In this document: one piece after another, positions 26,801-35,211 of the stretch | How positions within the stretch are numbered: position 1 is the first letter of the stretch | Layout of the letters: each line of letters opens with the position of its first letter | Assembly: GCA_028673005.1 (NCBI GenBank) | Contig: CM054120.1 | Coordinates: 58,898,057 to 58,962,056 of the forward strand | Length of the DNA: 64,000 bases | Source: Tanypteryx hageni | Lineage: Eukaryota > Arthropoda > Insecta > Odonata > Petaluridae | Direction: 5' to 3' | Position numbers and translations under genes: made by a program | Notes under the pieces: generated by a model | Told to the model about the DNA's origin: nothing | What the model saw: the letters and a program-made list of their open reading frames with translations, nothing else | The model's database searches: none

Positions 26801-28797
26801 TCTTCATTTATGTTTGTTTCTCTTTGATGTTTTCTTAAATTGCTCTTCTCTAGTTTGCCTGAAATCAATCATGCTGTACGATTGAAAAAGTTCTAAAAGT
26901 TTTTTTCAGTCCATTCTATTCAATAAAGGATATGCAGTTGGTTTGTCTCTTATTTTTCTTTGGTTTCACCTTATTGATGATGACTTTAGATAATGTGTAA
27001 TTTTCAAATTTATTTTTCTTGTGGAGTTAGATGAAGATTTGGAGATGATATGCTTAAATAGTAACAATTAAAAAAATAAATTTTCATGTTCAGTTACAAT
27101 TTTGTTGCATGGAACAAACAGTGATCTTGATGCAGGAAATGTCTCAAATCAATCACTCAGAGCTGGCCAATTTGCTCCTTATTCAGTTAGTTTAACATTT
27201 AAAAAATGCTTGCTTTTTGCTTCTATGATAGATTGTACTAGTATGTGATGTATTTTGAATATTTTTGATAAATTAAATAGACTTTTATAAATTATATCCT
27301 TTAATTCCATACATTTTAAAAGATAATTCACAAAATTTTTATTTTCTTAAAAAATACTTATATTTTGTGAATTAGCTCAACCTAAATATGACACAACTAA
27401 TAATTTTAAATTGTTTTAAAGTAAAAATTTTCTAATATTACACAATTTGAATTCTTCAATATCCTCTTTTCTGTATTTCAAATACATTAGCAATTACCTA
27501 ATATATGGCATTAGTATGAAATTAGATATGTATTGCTGTCCTTGTCTGATGCTTGTTTTCTAAGATCAATATTAATTTTAATAAAATTGATGGTTTTATT
27601 TATTTTTGAGGCTATATTATTAAGCTTGTGGGATATTGCTTATGCAGCTTCTATTCAATTATATCAATTTTATTGTTTCAGTTTATGAAATTTAACAGGA
27701 GCCTAATTAATTTTAGATATTTAAACTAAGTTTTAAAAAATTATATTTTAGACCATCTATTTTGGAAGTGCGTGACTTGTCTTGCCAAAGGAATTATAAA
27801 AATTGTTTTAATGCTTCTGATGCATGGCAGTAAGAGAAAAAGAATACATTTTCTTATGTCTTTCAAAAAGTTTGGTATAATTGCATGATGCTTGTACATA
27901 GTATTTGAAATGCCTTAGGAAAAGTTTAAGGTGGGTTTTATGGTTATTTTTATTGCTATGCATGATCCAATTTATTTTTGTCATTTAAATAATCATGCTG
28001 TGTGAATGCTTATGTAGTTGCTTGGTGGTTGAGAATGAAGGGGTAAATTGTACATCTTTAAAATTTACTGCTTAAGCCTATCATAACTAACTAATGGTGA
28101 TTTATTCATTAATTATTTTTATTATTGCACAAAATCTGTTTAATAAATTTTTATGCATTCAAATCAACTTGTGAAAATGTAGAGCCACAAGTTTTCAAGT
28201 ATAGTTCATCAAGCTTTCTCCAGAAATTTCTTTAGTTTAGCTTAGTTTCAAGCAATTTTTTGAGTAATGAAATAAATGTATTAACAAAGTGGCTATTTTA
28301 AAATTTCTTTTGTTAAGATGAAATATCCCTTAAAAATAAAATTAAGCCTGCCAGTAATAATTTTTTGCCTCTTCTTTTTTAATGTAATTACATTAATTAC
28401 ATCAATTTCTTTCAATATTTGCAAAATATGATACATTTCTTTTTTATTTTGATGCCTTTTTAATTAAATATTTTTTGTTATTCTATTAAATTCTATCAAT
28501 TTGAATTCCTCATCATTGCATTTGAAGTCTTGCTTCTGTCCTTAATACTCATTCATTAATTCCTTTTCTTTGACATATATCTGCTTCTATAGCCTGAGGG
28601 TAACAACTTCCATCTATCCAGTGCCATCCATTTGTGCTCAGGATCAGATATCTGATTGGTTTGATTCGCTTGCTGAATGCCTGCATTGGAATGTACGGAA
28701 AAGGCAGAAGCATCTGGATGAACTGTCAGATTTGACACATTCCAGTTCCAATGATACACTTGACTCTTTAGAGCACACAGATCAACTGGATAGCTAA
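379..28797 (+). CDS. NADK: NAD kinase, cytosolic type, 5'-truncated by window (six exons)
   Basis: ATP-dependent NAD kinase phosphorylates NAD to NADP and so sets the NADP(H) pool. Coding exons are 379-573, 698-800, 1907-2185, 6923-7080, 26441-26523 and 28593-28797. Each has AG/GT borders and the joined frame is open for 340 codons to TAA. Family hallmarks are visible: the nucleotide-binding GGDG motif ([11 protein letters not shown], exon 1 of the window), NEVVIDRG (exon 3), the conserved STPTGSTAY block and [14 protein letters not shown] (exon 4), VSFDGR (exon 5) and [13 protein letters not shown] near the C-terminus. Order and spacing follow animal cytosolic NADK. The human protein has about 100 more N-terminal residues, so the start and first exons lie left of the window. 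A Ser/Gly/Gln-rich insertion in exon 3 replaces the variable loop before NEVVIDRG. Intron 4 is about 19.4 kb and full of transposons. The assignment is firm. The exact isoform set cannot be told from DNA alone. Confidence 0.96.
574..1906 (+). other. NADK introns 1 and 2 of the visible gene
   Basis: Short intron 574-697 and intron 801-1906. Both are AT-rich with no repeat end, ORF family or RNA gene that I can recognise. The intron 2 acceptor tract (CTTACTTCCAAAG) is weak but is fixed by the reading frame. Confidence 0.75.
698..800 (+). CDS. NADK: NADK exon ([18 protein letters not shown])
   Basis: The acceptor is TTCACAG and the donor AAG|GTTAGT. The 103 nt leave phase 1. The translation contains [17 protein letters not shown] and a following helix, nearly the same as animal NADK. 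It is too short to appear as a free ORF but joins both neighbours in frame. Confidence 0.95.
1907..2185 (+). CDS. NADK: NADK exon with variable Ser/Gly loop
   Basis: The 279 nt exon starts in phase 1 (a split Gly codon with position 800) and ends in phase 1 before GTATGG. It encodes ALTLRSRL, then a basic stretch, a run of six serines with Gly/Ser repeats, then [17 protein letters not shown] and VQGDG. The low-complexity part falls where animal NADKs vary most. Confidence 0.94.
2575..2829. mobile_element. hAT-type MITE, 8 bp TSD
   Basis: Ends are CAGGGGCGGATC and GATCCGCCCCTG (inverted, perfect over 12 bp). It is flanked by perfect 8 bp duplications CCATCAGA at 2567-2574 and 2830-2837. It is non-coding and 255 bp long, inside NADK intron 3. 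TIR start and TSD length fit hAT. Confidence 0.88.
2838..4518. other. NADK intron 3, no gene recognised
   Basis: AT-rich sequence. The patch 3680-3940 is clearly more GC-rich than its surroundings and may be an old insertion, but I find no ends, coding similarity or RNA fold. Confidence 0.5.
4519..4748. mobile_element. piggyBac-type MITE, TTAA-flanked
   Basis: TTAA at 4515-4518 and 4749-4752 bracket inverted ends: ACAC(A/T)... followed by CCAGGGC on the left and GCCCTGG on the right. Left and right arms also share an inverted (CAACC/GATC)-ACTGG block. It is GC-rich against an AT-rich intron and 230 bp long. No transposase. Confidence 0.8.
5183..5426. mobile_element. piggyBac-type MITE, decayed TTAA
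   Basis: Inverted ends CCCTTTCAGTGCCAA and TTGGCACTCTTAAGGG. Flanks ATAA and TTTA are each one base from TTAA. 244 bp, non-coding. Confidence 0.62.
5481..6089. mobile_element. Tc1/mariner- or pogo-type MITE, TA-flanked
   Basis: The left end CAGTAAAATGTCGATGTAACG is inverted at the right end as CGTTATACTGACATTTCACTG, about 16 of 21 matching. TA dinucleotides flank both ends. The 609 bp contain no transposase reading frame that I recognise. Confidence 0.82.
6470..6728 (-). mobile_element. tRNA-derived SINE
   Basis: Read on the minus strand, the head has an RNA polymerase III A-box-like stretch (TGGTTGGGTGGATAGAGC, near 6697-6714) and a canonical B box GGTTCGAATCC at 6662-6672. A tRNA-unrelated body follows, with a CA/GT dinucleotide tail near 6480-6496. 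It is more GC-rich than the intron around it. Short apparent ORFs across it are artefacts. Confidence 0.82.
6923..7080 (+). CDS. NADK: NADK exon with STPTGSTAY block
   Basis: The acceptor is TTCCAAG and the donor AAG|GTATGA. The split Gly joins VQGDG to [12 protein letters not shown], as in the family. It also carries [16 protein letters not shown]. It is about 4.7 kb downstream of the previous exon. The intron between holds five mobile-element relics. Confidence 0.95.
8640..8770. repeat. array of TGTCCAAAGACATTT-like units (left arm)
   Basis: About eight imperfect units of roughly 16 bp built on TGTCCAAAGACATTTTGTCC. An inverted counterpart lies at 10310-10460. Together they look like the termini of a non-autonomous element inserted in the pogo-like transposon. 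Confidence 0.65.
8871..10218. mobile_element. pogo/mariner-type MITE between the TGTCC arrays
   Basis: The left end CAGTAAAGCCTCTC is inverted at the right end (GTAGAGGTTTTACT). Short GTTCG-AAG motifs repeat inside the right end near 10075-10205. No transposase is recognisable; short ORFs inside have no family similarity. The terminus resembles that of 22143-22812. Confidence 0.62.
10310..10460. repeat. inverted array of GGACAAAAT-like units (right arm)
   Basis: Read on the minus strand it repeats the same CCAAAGACATTTTGTC and TTTTGTCCA motifs as 8640-8770. Spacing between motifs is about 15-20 bp. It forms the right arm of the inverted array pair. Confidence 0.6.
10560..11207 (+). pseudogene. 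pogo/Tigger-family transposase relic
   Basis: Two open pieces. The first (10581-10790) ends in a segment matching the CENP-B-type helix-turn-helix of pogo-like transposases ([20 protein letters not shown] then a Pro-Ala-Asp-Tyr motif). The second (10926-11207) contains the segment before the last catalytic Asp ([11 protein letters not shown] then an IDIVVKK stretch, corresponding to PGGMTS..QPLD in intact relatives). The central DDE part and the expected LQPLD core are degraded, and stops separate the pieces, so it is not active. It sits inside the 7711-11505 TIR pair on the + strand. Confidence 0.75.
11807..11836. repeat. (TA)15 microsatellite
   Basis: Thirty consecutive alternating T and A bases in NADK intron 4. 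Confidence 0.95.
12527..13389. mobile_element. non-autonomous pogo-like element carrying a motif array
   Basis: The left end CCATATTTACTCGAATCCAA is inverted at the right (TTGGATTCGGGTAAATACAG). TA flanks both sides. The ends are the same family as 7711-11505. The middle (12885-13285) carries an inverted array of short GTCGCACGTCAA motifs, probably a later insertion. Confidence 0.75.
12885..13285. repeat. inverted arrays of TTCGTCGCACGTCAA-like units
   Basis: The left arm (12885-12990) runs as about seven 15-16 bp units that vary around TTCGTCGCACGTCAA. The right arm (13185-13285) holds the inverted form. The best shared block is ACTCATCGCACATCAATTCA against TGAATTGATGTGCGATGAGT. The spacer of about 200 bp is GC-richer and non-coding. 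Confidence 0.7.
13772..14260. mobile_element. hAT-type MITE
   Basis: Ends CAGGGGTCTCAAACTC and GAGTTTTAGACCCCTG are inverted. Flanking octamers CACTTTAC and CGCTATAC match at 6 of 8. It has internal GGCCACATA/TATGTGGCCC blocks. A diverged relative lies at 59340-59632. Confidence 0.8.
14261..15771. other. NADK intron 4, no feature recognised
   Basis: AT-rich sequence. I see no gene, element ends or RNA fold that I can support. Confidence 0.5.
15772..16023. mobile_element. head-to-head SINE-like palindrome with tRNA-like ends
   Basis: The right arm contains a tRNA-like block at 15956-16023: acceptor pairing CCATGA/TCATGG, A box TGGTTCAGCAG (15962-15972), loop CTTGCAA (anticodon position TGC) and B box GGTTTGATCCC (16004-16014). 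The left arm read on the minus strand gives the matching start of the same head (CCATGGTAGTTCAGTGGCAG). Between them the bodies are also inverted (CCTGTTTCA...GGTCTGCTAGCATAG against its complement). So two copies face each other. The left head is truncated before its B box. Confidence 0.7.
16795..17447 (-). mobile_element. deleted mariner/Tc1-like element
   Basis: Inverted repeats of about 60 bp (CAGGGTCATTGAAAAAGAAG on the left; complement of CAGCATCATCGAAAAAGAAT on the right) end in TA duplications. The interior keeps only the N-terminal part of a transposase-like ORF on the minus strand. The right TIR runs into that ORF's first codons. Confidence 0.85.
17060..17404 (-). pseudogene. N-terminal HTH region of a mariner-like transposase
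   Basis: The 114-codon frame contains [38 protein letters not shown] and a Ser-Val-Glu-Lys...RP linker, then a second HTH (...[16 protein letters not shown]...VLHKRL). This is the tandem helix-turn-helix (DUF4817-like) module common at the start of insect mariner-type transposases and host-domesticated relatives. No DDD/E catalytic part follows. The open frame is a relic of an internally deleted element. Confidence 0.8.
17734..18058. mobile_element. hAT-type MITE
   Basis: Ends CATTGGTTGCCAA and TTGGGACTCCCTG are imperfectly inverted. Flanks CACTAACC and CACTAGCT match at 6 of 8. An inner inverted GCGAGCAC / GTGCTCACGAGCAC block supports a paired structure. 325 bp. Confidence 0.66.
18988..19350. 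mobile_element. hAT-type MITE
   Basis: Ends CATTGTTTCTCAAACTT and AATTTGGGAATCACTG are inverted. Flanking octamers GATTAGAC and GATTAGAT match at 7 of 8. The interior is AT-rich and non-coding. Confidence 0.8.
20124..21242. mobile_element. TIR element with ACCATA termini
   Basis: The left end ATTACCATACTTTTCAGAC with TATAAGAT is inverted at the right (...GCCCAAAAAATATGGTAAT). A GCACC...AAATCA motif is also mirrored in both ends. It is about 1.1 kb, with no recognised transposase. CAGTAAAACCTTATGCAATG at 20339 may be the start of a further insertion with no partner end found. Confidence 0.6.
21417..21757. mobile_element. hAT-type MITE with perfect 8 bp TSD
   Basis: Ends CAGGGGTTGGCAACC and GGTTGCCGACCCCTG are inverted, and GGCCCGCGGGCCA on the left is mirrored by TGTGGCCCGCC on the right. 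Perfect duplications CTTTATAC lie at 21409-21416 and 21758-21765. 341 bp. Apparent ORFs are chance. Confidence 0.92.
22143..22812. mobile_element. pogo/mariner-type MITE
   Basis: The left end CAGTAAAACCTCTTTATTA is inverted at the right (TTAATATGGAGGTTTTACTG). TA precedes the left end; TG follows the right (one base from TA). 670 bp with no recognised transposase. Confidence 0.78.
22813..24767. other. NADK intron 4, no feature recognised
   Basis: AT-rich non-coding sequence. 24440-24700 is GC-richer and may be part of an old insertion, but no ends are visible. Confidence 0.5.
24772..25005. mobile_element. piggyBac-type MITE, perfect TTAA flanks
   Basis: TTAA at 24768-24771 and 25006-25009. 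Ends CCCCTCAAGCCGG and CCAGCTCGAGGGG are inverted. It also contains two near-palindromic blocks, CTGTACACATGTACAG and CGTACATGTGTACG. 234 bp, non-coding. Confidence 0.85.
25010..26440. other. 3' part of NADK intron 4
   Basis: Strongly AT-rich with no repeat ends found. It ends in a GT-rich stretch and the GTTTGCAG acceptor. Confidence 0.6.
26441..26523 (+). CDS. NADK: NADK exon with VSFDGR
   Basis: The acceptor is GTTTGCAG and the donor AG|GTGTGT. The 83 nt encode a stretch ending in VSFDGR, Gln-rich residues and VGD, matching the family between VELK and the S(I/L)..TTS segment. It is isolated by a 19.4 kb intron upstream and a 2.1 kb intron downstream. Confidence 0.92.
26524..28592. other. 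NADK intron 5
   Basis: Very AT-rich, and free of the element ends that crowd introns 3 and 4. No ORF with family similarity. Confidence 0.65.
28593..28797 (+). CDS. NADK: NADK terminal coding exon
   Basis: The acceptor is CTTCTATAG. The first base completes a split Ser codon. It encodes [28 protein letters not shown] and an acidic Ser-rich tail ending in TAA. The tail length and charge resemble the acidic C-terminus of vertebrate NADK, although the sequence differs. Confidence 0.95.
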
Positions 28798-29399
28798 GCC
28801 TCTCATATATGCTAAAAGAAAAGGGAACTAAGGACAAACAGGGTTTAAGGTAAATTTATATCTATGCATAAAAATATACTTAATTTTTTTATGAAAAGTC
28901 AACACATTGGTGGGTAAGACAGCTAAAGCCATAATAGTAATTATGTTGTTGCAAGGAGGTGTATGGCTACATTCGTCTGATTGTAAATAATTAATCATAA
29001 AGCTATAATACACCCTTATGTTGTTATGAAAATTTCAACATTCGTAGAAGAACTTAGATTAACTAGTAGGCATCCTAGAATAGTTCAGGAAAAATCTACT
29101 GTGCATATGTGTTAAATTTGAAGAATTTTCTTTATCATGCTAATTTCTATGTAAGTACTATGATTGTCATATTTTCCTGAAAGGAAGGTAATGTCTTTTT
29201 TCCTACTTTAAGAATTTGCAAGTCAAGGGTCATTTTGATTTAAAGAAATATTACAGCTTGAGTCTTGTTTTTTACAGCAGTTAAGCTGGACAAATGGCTT
29301 TACTATATGAGAGAAAATTTTTTGGCTCAATGAATTAACAATGAAACATTCATGCAAAGTTGTGACTCTTTTTCATATTTGCAGTAATAATATAATTAA

Positions 29400-29405
29400 A
29401 ATAAA
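29400..29405 (+). promoter_or_regulatory. candidate NADK poly(A) signal
   Basis: AATAAA about 600 nt after the NADK stop. The next one (about 29756) lies inside a transposon. This is motif evidence only. Confidence 0.3.
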
Positions 29406-31665
29406 ATTATCTATACTGATGGTTTCTTTGGCATTGTTGTTGACATTGTCTTGTATTCATTATCCCATTCATTTTGGCTGGATATGAGATTTTTAATGAC
29501 CTTTTCATCTTCCAGAAGATGATACCTAAATATTTTCTTTGTTTAGCTTTTTCTTTACAATATTGCTTTCGTTAGTGGGTTATGTTTACTGAAATTAAAA
29601 TTATTCCAATTTTGATTTTTTTCATTACTACAGTGTGTCCTTGATTGAATGTCACTTCGATTAACATTGATTCGACTTAATGTCATTAAAAAATTACTGC
29701 CCATATTCGAATTAACATCATTTATGATTCGTGTTAATGTCTTGATTCGGCACTTAAATAAAGTACAAAAGATATATTGCGTAGTTGACTCTTGCACGCA
29801 TCTGTTGCGCAACACTTCTCTAGTTGTGGTGGATTGCATTATTTGAGTGGAAAATGAGTTTTGGATTGATGTATTTTTATTAAATTTGCATTATTTGCAT
29901 GGTGGCATTTTGTAGCAATGGGTCTAAATAGAAGGTCCCCCCAGCAGTCATTTTAATTGTCTTAATCCCCATGAAACATTACAAGCTTTGTGAGTTGTGC
30001 AGAAAGGAAGATCTGCTGAGTCCACTAAGCTTAAAATTATTCTGTACTTTTGGGATAACTTGAGTTTGACGCTTCCCTATTTTATAGCAGTTTGTTTCCA
30101 GTGTTAACAATCCAGCAAATATAACGACTTTAGGTTCGATCTAGTGCCTAAAATAATACTATAGCGACCATTTACAAAACTGGCAAATCTATTTAACAAT
30201 CTAGCTATCAGCTAAAATTATGGCATCTGCATTCATACTAAACACAAAAAAGAAAAATTAATATAATGTATATAAGTAGAATATTCTTTTCATTTGCCTC
30301 TTACTTTTTATTTTATTGTTTTCTTTTTTGTAATTTTGAGTAATTAACTACAACACCGCAACTGTGGATATCAGTTAAAGGAATGGTGGTATTGTTAGCA
30401 ATAAGGATAAAGGAAGAGAGAGAGAAAGAGAGTGCTTGTTCAAAATAAAGCGGGGATTAATCAGTCAGAGCAGAAAGTTTTTGTCGGAAAGCACGATCTA
30501 CTTACTTTATTATAGACACTATGTTGAGTATATTTCTATGGCTAAAATTTGCTTGAATAGCACTGACCTAACATCATAATCAGAAATAATTTTCCCATAA
30601 GGTAACTGCCATATTTTCAAAAACACCAAAATTTAATTTTTACCGCGTTTTGCAAGTTAGATGATATTAAATGTAAGTTACAAAACAATGTATGGCCTAA
30701 TGTAACAGGTTTTCCTACTTAGTTGAAGAGAGCTCTATTGTCATTCTTTAGGAAATTATTAGCAACTTACTGAAAAAAATTGGCAAAACTGTTTGTATCA
30801 GCTGTGGCTCAACAGAGTGGTTATACTTCTTTTGGCCTAATGGAATTTGCAGTTCAATAAAAACAATGAAATAAATGTTTTATTTATCTCTATTAGATTT
30901 TCATTAATCATACAGTGACTGTTGCAAGAAATAATTTGTTTGTTGCATTTCTTTTTTAGCAATGTCAACTCATGAACTCATGTTTAAATAAGTGTTCGTG
31001 GCTCTCTATAAGCTTTCTAGTAAAAATGCATCATTCTCTATAGATCGTACAACTACATTTCATTGAATTGCTATTACGTAGTTCTTTTCTCATCTCTAGA
31101 TGTACTGTTGTGAAATGTAGCCCTTTTCCAACTTTGGACGTGTTGAAATGAAGTCAATTTGTATTATTTGTTTATTTCATGCCATTTCTATGTTAATAAT
31201 AATTTTATATTGATCTACATATGTTCTTGTACCATTCATATCGTATGTAGTACTATAAAGCTCCATAAAATACAGTATTTGTTTTGTGTTTCAAGAGATT
31301 ATGAACCCGAGGTTTTGAAACCAATTATATTGTATAACATGGGTTCTTATGGGAAATATAGATTCATTTAACCCTTCCCATGTCGCTAAAATATACAGAG
31401 ATTATAAATTCCTGTTCATTTTTTTCAGACATAATTTTCAAAAAATGGGTATTTTTTTAAAAAGCCAAATCAGTCAACTACATATTCATATATAGGAAAA
31501 CTGCACATATAACATAAATATTATAGATATGAGGTAGCTATTACAGCAGTGATTTTTCTAAAACTGGTGGTGCATCTCTGAATACTGTCTCTAACTAACA
31601 CTATTAAATACATACACTATTTACAGTTAATTGAATATTTGCATCTGTTTGCACTCCACTACTCC

Positions 31666-32288
31666 TCAAATATTTTTCTTTGTGTGATAGTCCTCAATGC
31701 AATTGGAAAATAGCATGAGAAAATCATTTAAAGAAAAAACATCGCCAAAAAATTGTATTTGCTTGATCCATTCTGTACTGAAATATTCTTGTATTTCAGT
31801 CTTTGGATTTAGGCCCATGTTTATAATTACGCCAAGGAAGGCCTCGATATCACAAGATTCACTACTCTTCCAATTAGCGAGACGTGATGTAGGCGAATTC
31901 TGCTTGGCCAATTTTCTGTTTTTGCCGTAGAGATTGGTTTCATCGCGTATTAGACTGATCATTTCATCTCCAAAAAAAGTCTGAAATATTTTATAGGTTC
32001 GCTGTGAATATTAAAATCACTTGGAAGAATTATTCCCGGTGTAACCTCACTAAAATCAGGTTTAAAACTTGGACCAGGGTCATTAGAAACGATGTCCAAG
32101 CAACCTGTCGTAAATCTTGGCATAGGTTCACCATTTAACACGATTTCCTCCTCATCTTCGTCTAATTCCCTTTCACTATTCATCAGACTATCTGATTCAT
32201 CACTAAAACTATGGAAATATTCTTCATCATCACTTATTTCAGCTAATAATTGGACCAAATCTGATACCGATACTTCCAAGTCCGCCAT
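31666..32288 (-). pseudogene. piggyBac-family transposase relic (N-terminal half)
   Basis: The frame opens at 32288 with an acidic N-terminal region typical of piggyBac transposases (Asp/Glu/Ser-rich, including ELDEDEEEI). It is broken by a frameshift near 31960, then continues in another frame through ISLIRDETNLY and IEAFLGVIINMGLNPK, which match the start of the DDE_Tnp_1_7 fold. It ends near 31666, about 200 codons in all against about 550-600 in intact relatives. The three catalytic Asp regions are missing, so it is inactive. Confidence 0.82.
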
Positions 32289-32471
32289 GACGGATGTTTA
32301 CGTTCTCAAATAGGAAATTCAAGTTCAAAAAATGTAAATTTTATGGGTTATTTTGACTTACTCGGTGCTTTGACGTCACTACCAGTATTCTCTTTCGAAA
32401 GCGACCAGCTCCTGCCGTCTAGTATCACTTACGGAAGGTAGAATAAAAGCTATGTTAGTGAATGGCAGAAT

Positions 32472-32580
32472 GCGGAATATATCGTATACAACACGTAACA
32501 GCAGACATCTGCTTGCGGAATATGTCGCAAACGACATGCAAGGGAAAAACGCAAGTGCGGAATATATCGTATTCGACACG
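32472..32580. repeat. three subterminal 24 bp repeats
   Basis: Copies at 32472-32495, 32515-32538 and 32557-32580 vary around GCGGAATATATCGTAT-(T/A)C(G/A)ACACG at about 42-43 bp spacing. The last merges into the terminal repeat. Such arrays often bind transposase; that role is inferred. Confidence 0.85.
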
Positions 32581-32654
32581 GGAAGGGTCATTGTTTCACT
32601 CTACGTTGTGATTTTCTGGAATGAATTAAGGATGTTAATTGAGGACACACTGTA

Positions 32655-34699
32655 CTAGGAAAATTTGAATTAATAAATTGTTATTGCTGCATGCTTAGTC
32701 AAATTTTTCTTCTTGTTTAGGTATTAAAAATATTGTCCTTGTTTCAAAGAGAACTGAATTGACAGGTTGACTGCAAATGATTGACGTATGGGCTTGACTG
32801 TAGTGTAATGCCCCAGAAACATTCATGTCCAGCTGAAATTGTGAATTTAAGGAAAAATTATTATTGAAACTAAAATAGTGTATTCCAATGCAAACCTATT
32901 TCTGTAAACACTGTTAAAATACATTTTAAATGCCTAGTGATTTATGGAGATTTTACCAGTACAGAAGGTGAAAAGTAGCCAGCACTTGAACAGGTTCCAT
33001 GGCACGTGATCAGCTGTAAACATGGCAATAAATAAGATGAGATTAACAGTGATAGTTGTATAAATAAGTTGGCACAGTGATATTAACGCTTTAAAATTAG
33101 TATTTTCACATATAATCACATTTTTTTACAATTTGCATGGTGTTATATTAACTTGAATGGAAAATTATTCAATTCCTACAGATTTATGAAAATAGTTTTT
33201 TACATTAATTTTGTAGGTATATTTTGGAATAAAGAATAATTAGCAAAGGCATTCTTGCATAACAGTCTGAATATTAATTTTATTTGTGATTGGAATGAAG
33301 GAGTGCTTTGCTGTTACTGAACTGGCTAGTTGAATAAGAGATTCACTTTGATTTTTTTATTACTGTGTCCATGGAGTATATTATTCATTGCCTCAGTTTC
33401 ATTTGTTGTTATACTAGTAATACATGATTATTGTTCTCTATTTCAGGTATGACCTGTATTTTCCTTTCAAATGCTGTCATGAAGCATTAGGACGACTGGA
33501 TATCGGAGCAGTTTTTCTAAATGAACTGATTCAGTAGCCTTTCCTTCTTTCAGACTGGACTTGTGTTTCTATTGTCTGGCTTCCCTTGGTGTTCTGAGTG
33601 CTTTTTTCTGGAATAAGTTTAAAAACAGCACTTACATTTTGATAAAATTCAGAACAGATATTTTGGTAACTCAGGTGAATACTATTAAAAGAAAAATAAT
33701 ACCAATCTTTTTTGATATTAATCTTAAAGGATGCTTTCCTTGATTTAGTGATCAATCCATAACTATTATATGTTCATTTCAAGTGTTCATTCATTCATTT
33801 ATGAGTGTTAATATTTTATCATTAAAGTAAACTTCTAATTTAAGTTTATTTTTCTACATTGCCATCTTTTGCAATATTTCTTACAAACATCTCCATACTT
33901 AAGATGTTTGATGGTGAATCTTACAAGTAAATCGTTGTCACCATTATGTTATTTTCTTAATTGTAAATGATTATGTGAAGGTGACTGTTATACTTAATGG
34001 ATTTTCAAGTGTATTATATTAGTTTTGCAGATCATGTAGACAATATTTGTGATTATGAATTTAATATTTATGTTCATTGGGTGGCTTGCACCTTAATTCT
34101 AGCTGCTTTTCATCCTCTGTGAGTGATGAAAGTGACTAATCATCAATGTATCAATTAATTAGGGACCATTTTCTTTATTGCAGTATTTCTTGAAAGGTAA
34201 CGTAGAGTGAATGGAAGAATATGACTTTCTAATTACAAATTTTGTTTGTTTTTAAACAAAGATCTGAAAGATAACCAATGCTGGTGTTCTAGTATTAAAC
34301 ACTGTTATTATGAGCTGCCATTACCGAGTTTGTAATATTTCTGGATTTGTAGGGTTATCACAAACATGACCATCTTTGAAAGAATATGTATGTGTTTTCC
34401 CATATGTGATGCCTTAACTTTGTGTTTAATTGGCATCATCTGAGATAGTTTTTCTCCCTGTGAGATAATAATTTTTTGTAGATTATTTTGTTTTAAATTT
34501 GCTGTCCTTCAATTTTTATTTAATTTTGTAATTTTTCACTTGGGCTTCCAAAAAGCACGTAAATAGTATCACTGCTATAGATGAATGCAAGAGTATAGTG
34601 AAATGTAAATTTTAATTAAAATGCATGAATGGGCCATGAGATCACAGCATTATTACTTCTGGCATGTCTAAAAATAGAGTAACAATATTCTGAAAATTA
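32655..34699. other. intergenic, no gene recognised
   Basis: AT-rich sequence between the two convergent host genes. A good splice-acceptor-like TTCTCTATTTCAG at about 33434-33446 leads into a short open stretch, but no coding similarity supports it. Confidence 0.5.
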
Positions 34700-35211
34700 C
34701 AGTAAAACTCTCAGATTCAGAAAATTAATGGAATGGAATTTCCTATATTTCAGAATCCAAACAGGTTAGCCATGGAAACCATATAATAATTTCTTAATTA
34801 TAAAATACAGTAATGTTAAAATTGAATACTATTCAGCCCTTAAGTAGGTACATAGTTTCAAATCGCATAACTGATTGTTTGATGCACACACCACATTTAT
34901 TTTACTAATTTTGCTGTATATTATATTCAAACCAATTGGACATGATAAAATGAGTTAAAATAAATTTCTTCAAAAGTAAACATTTATTCCTTTTAGTGAA
35001 CAGTAAGTGTACACATCTTGCATATTATATCACTACATCATTGGCACACTCTTTTATCTGTATCTGCAGAGAATCTCTAATTTCAGCATTAATATAAAAG
35101 ATTTTATTAGAATAGAAAAACCAAATAACTTATTTTTGGTATTTATTATTGAAAGTTGATTTTTAAGAGGATCTGGTTTTTTGGAATGAAAGATTTGAGA
35201 AATTTTTACTG
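34700..35211. mobile_element. TA-flanked MITE
   Basis: The left end CAGTAAAACTCTCAGATTCAG is inverted imperfectly at the right (...AGATTTGAGAAATTTTTACTG), flanked by TA. A GGAATGGAA / TTGGAATGAA stretch is mirrored inside. 512 bp. Confidence 0.68.

Larger units (their letters stand above)
31372..32587 (-). mobile_element. piggyBac-like element with internal deletion
   Basis: The left end follows TTAA (31368-31371) with CCCTTCCCATGTCG. The right end is CGACACGGGAAGGG, followed by TCAT where TTAA is expected. Three subterminal direct repeats of 24 bp lie at the right end. The coding relic reads leftward from 32288. It is inserted within the 29631-32652 element, so it is younger than that host. 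Confidence 0.82.
29631..32652. mobile_element. 3 kb TA-flanked TIR element hosting a piggyBac-like insertion
   Basis: The left end CAGTGTGTCCTTGATTGAAT is inverted at the right (GTTAATTGAGGACACACTG); TA flanks both. Without the nested 1.2 kb piggyBac-like element it would be about 1.8 kb. I find no transposase frame of its own. Terminal sequence and TA target fit Tc1/mariner or pogo. Confidence 0.75.

Noticed and set aside
28849..33446. 3' UTR splice from AAG|GTAAAT (28849) to a CAG acceptor at 33446
   Set aside because: Both sites look acceptable, but nothing besides the motifs supports it, and the span includes a 3 kb transposon nest.
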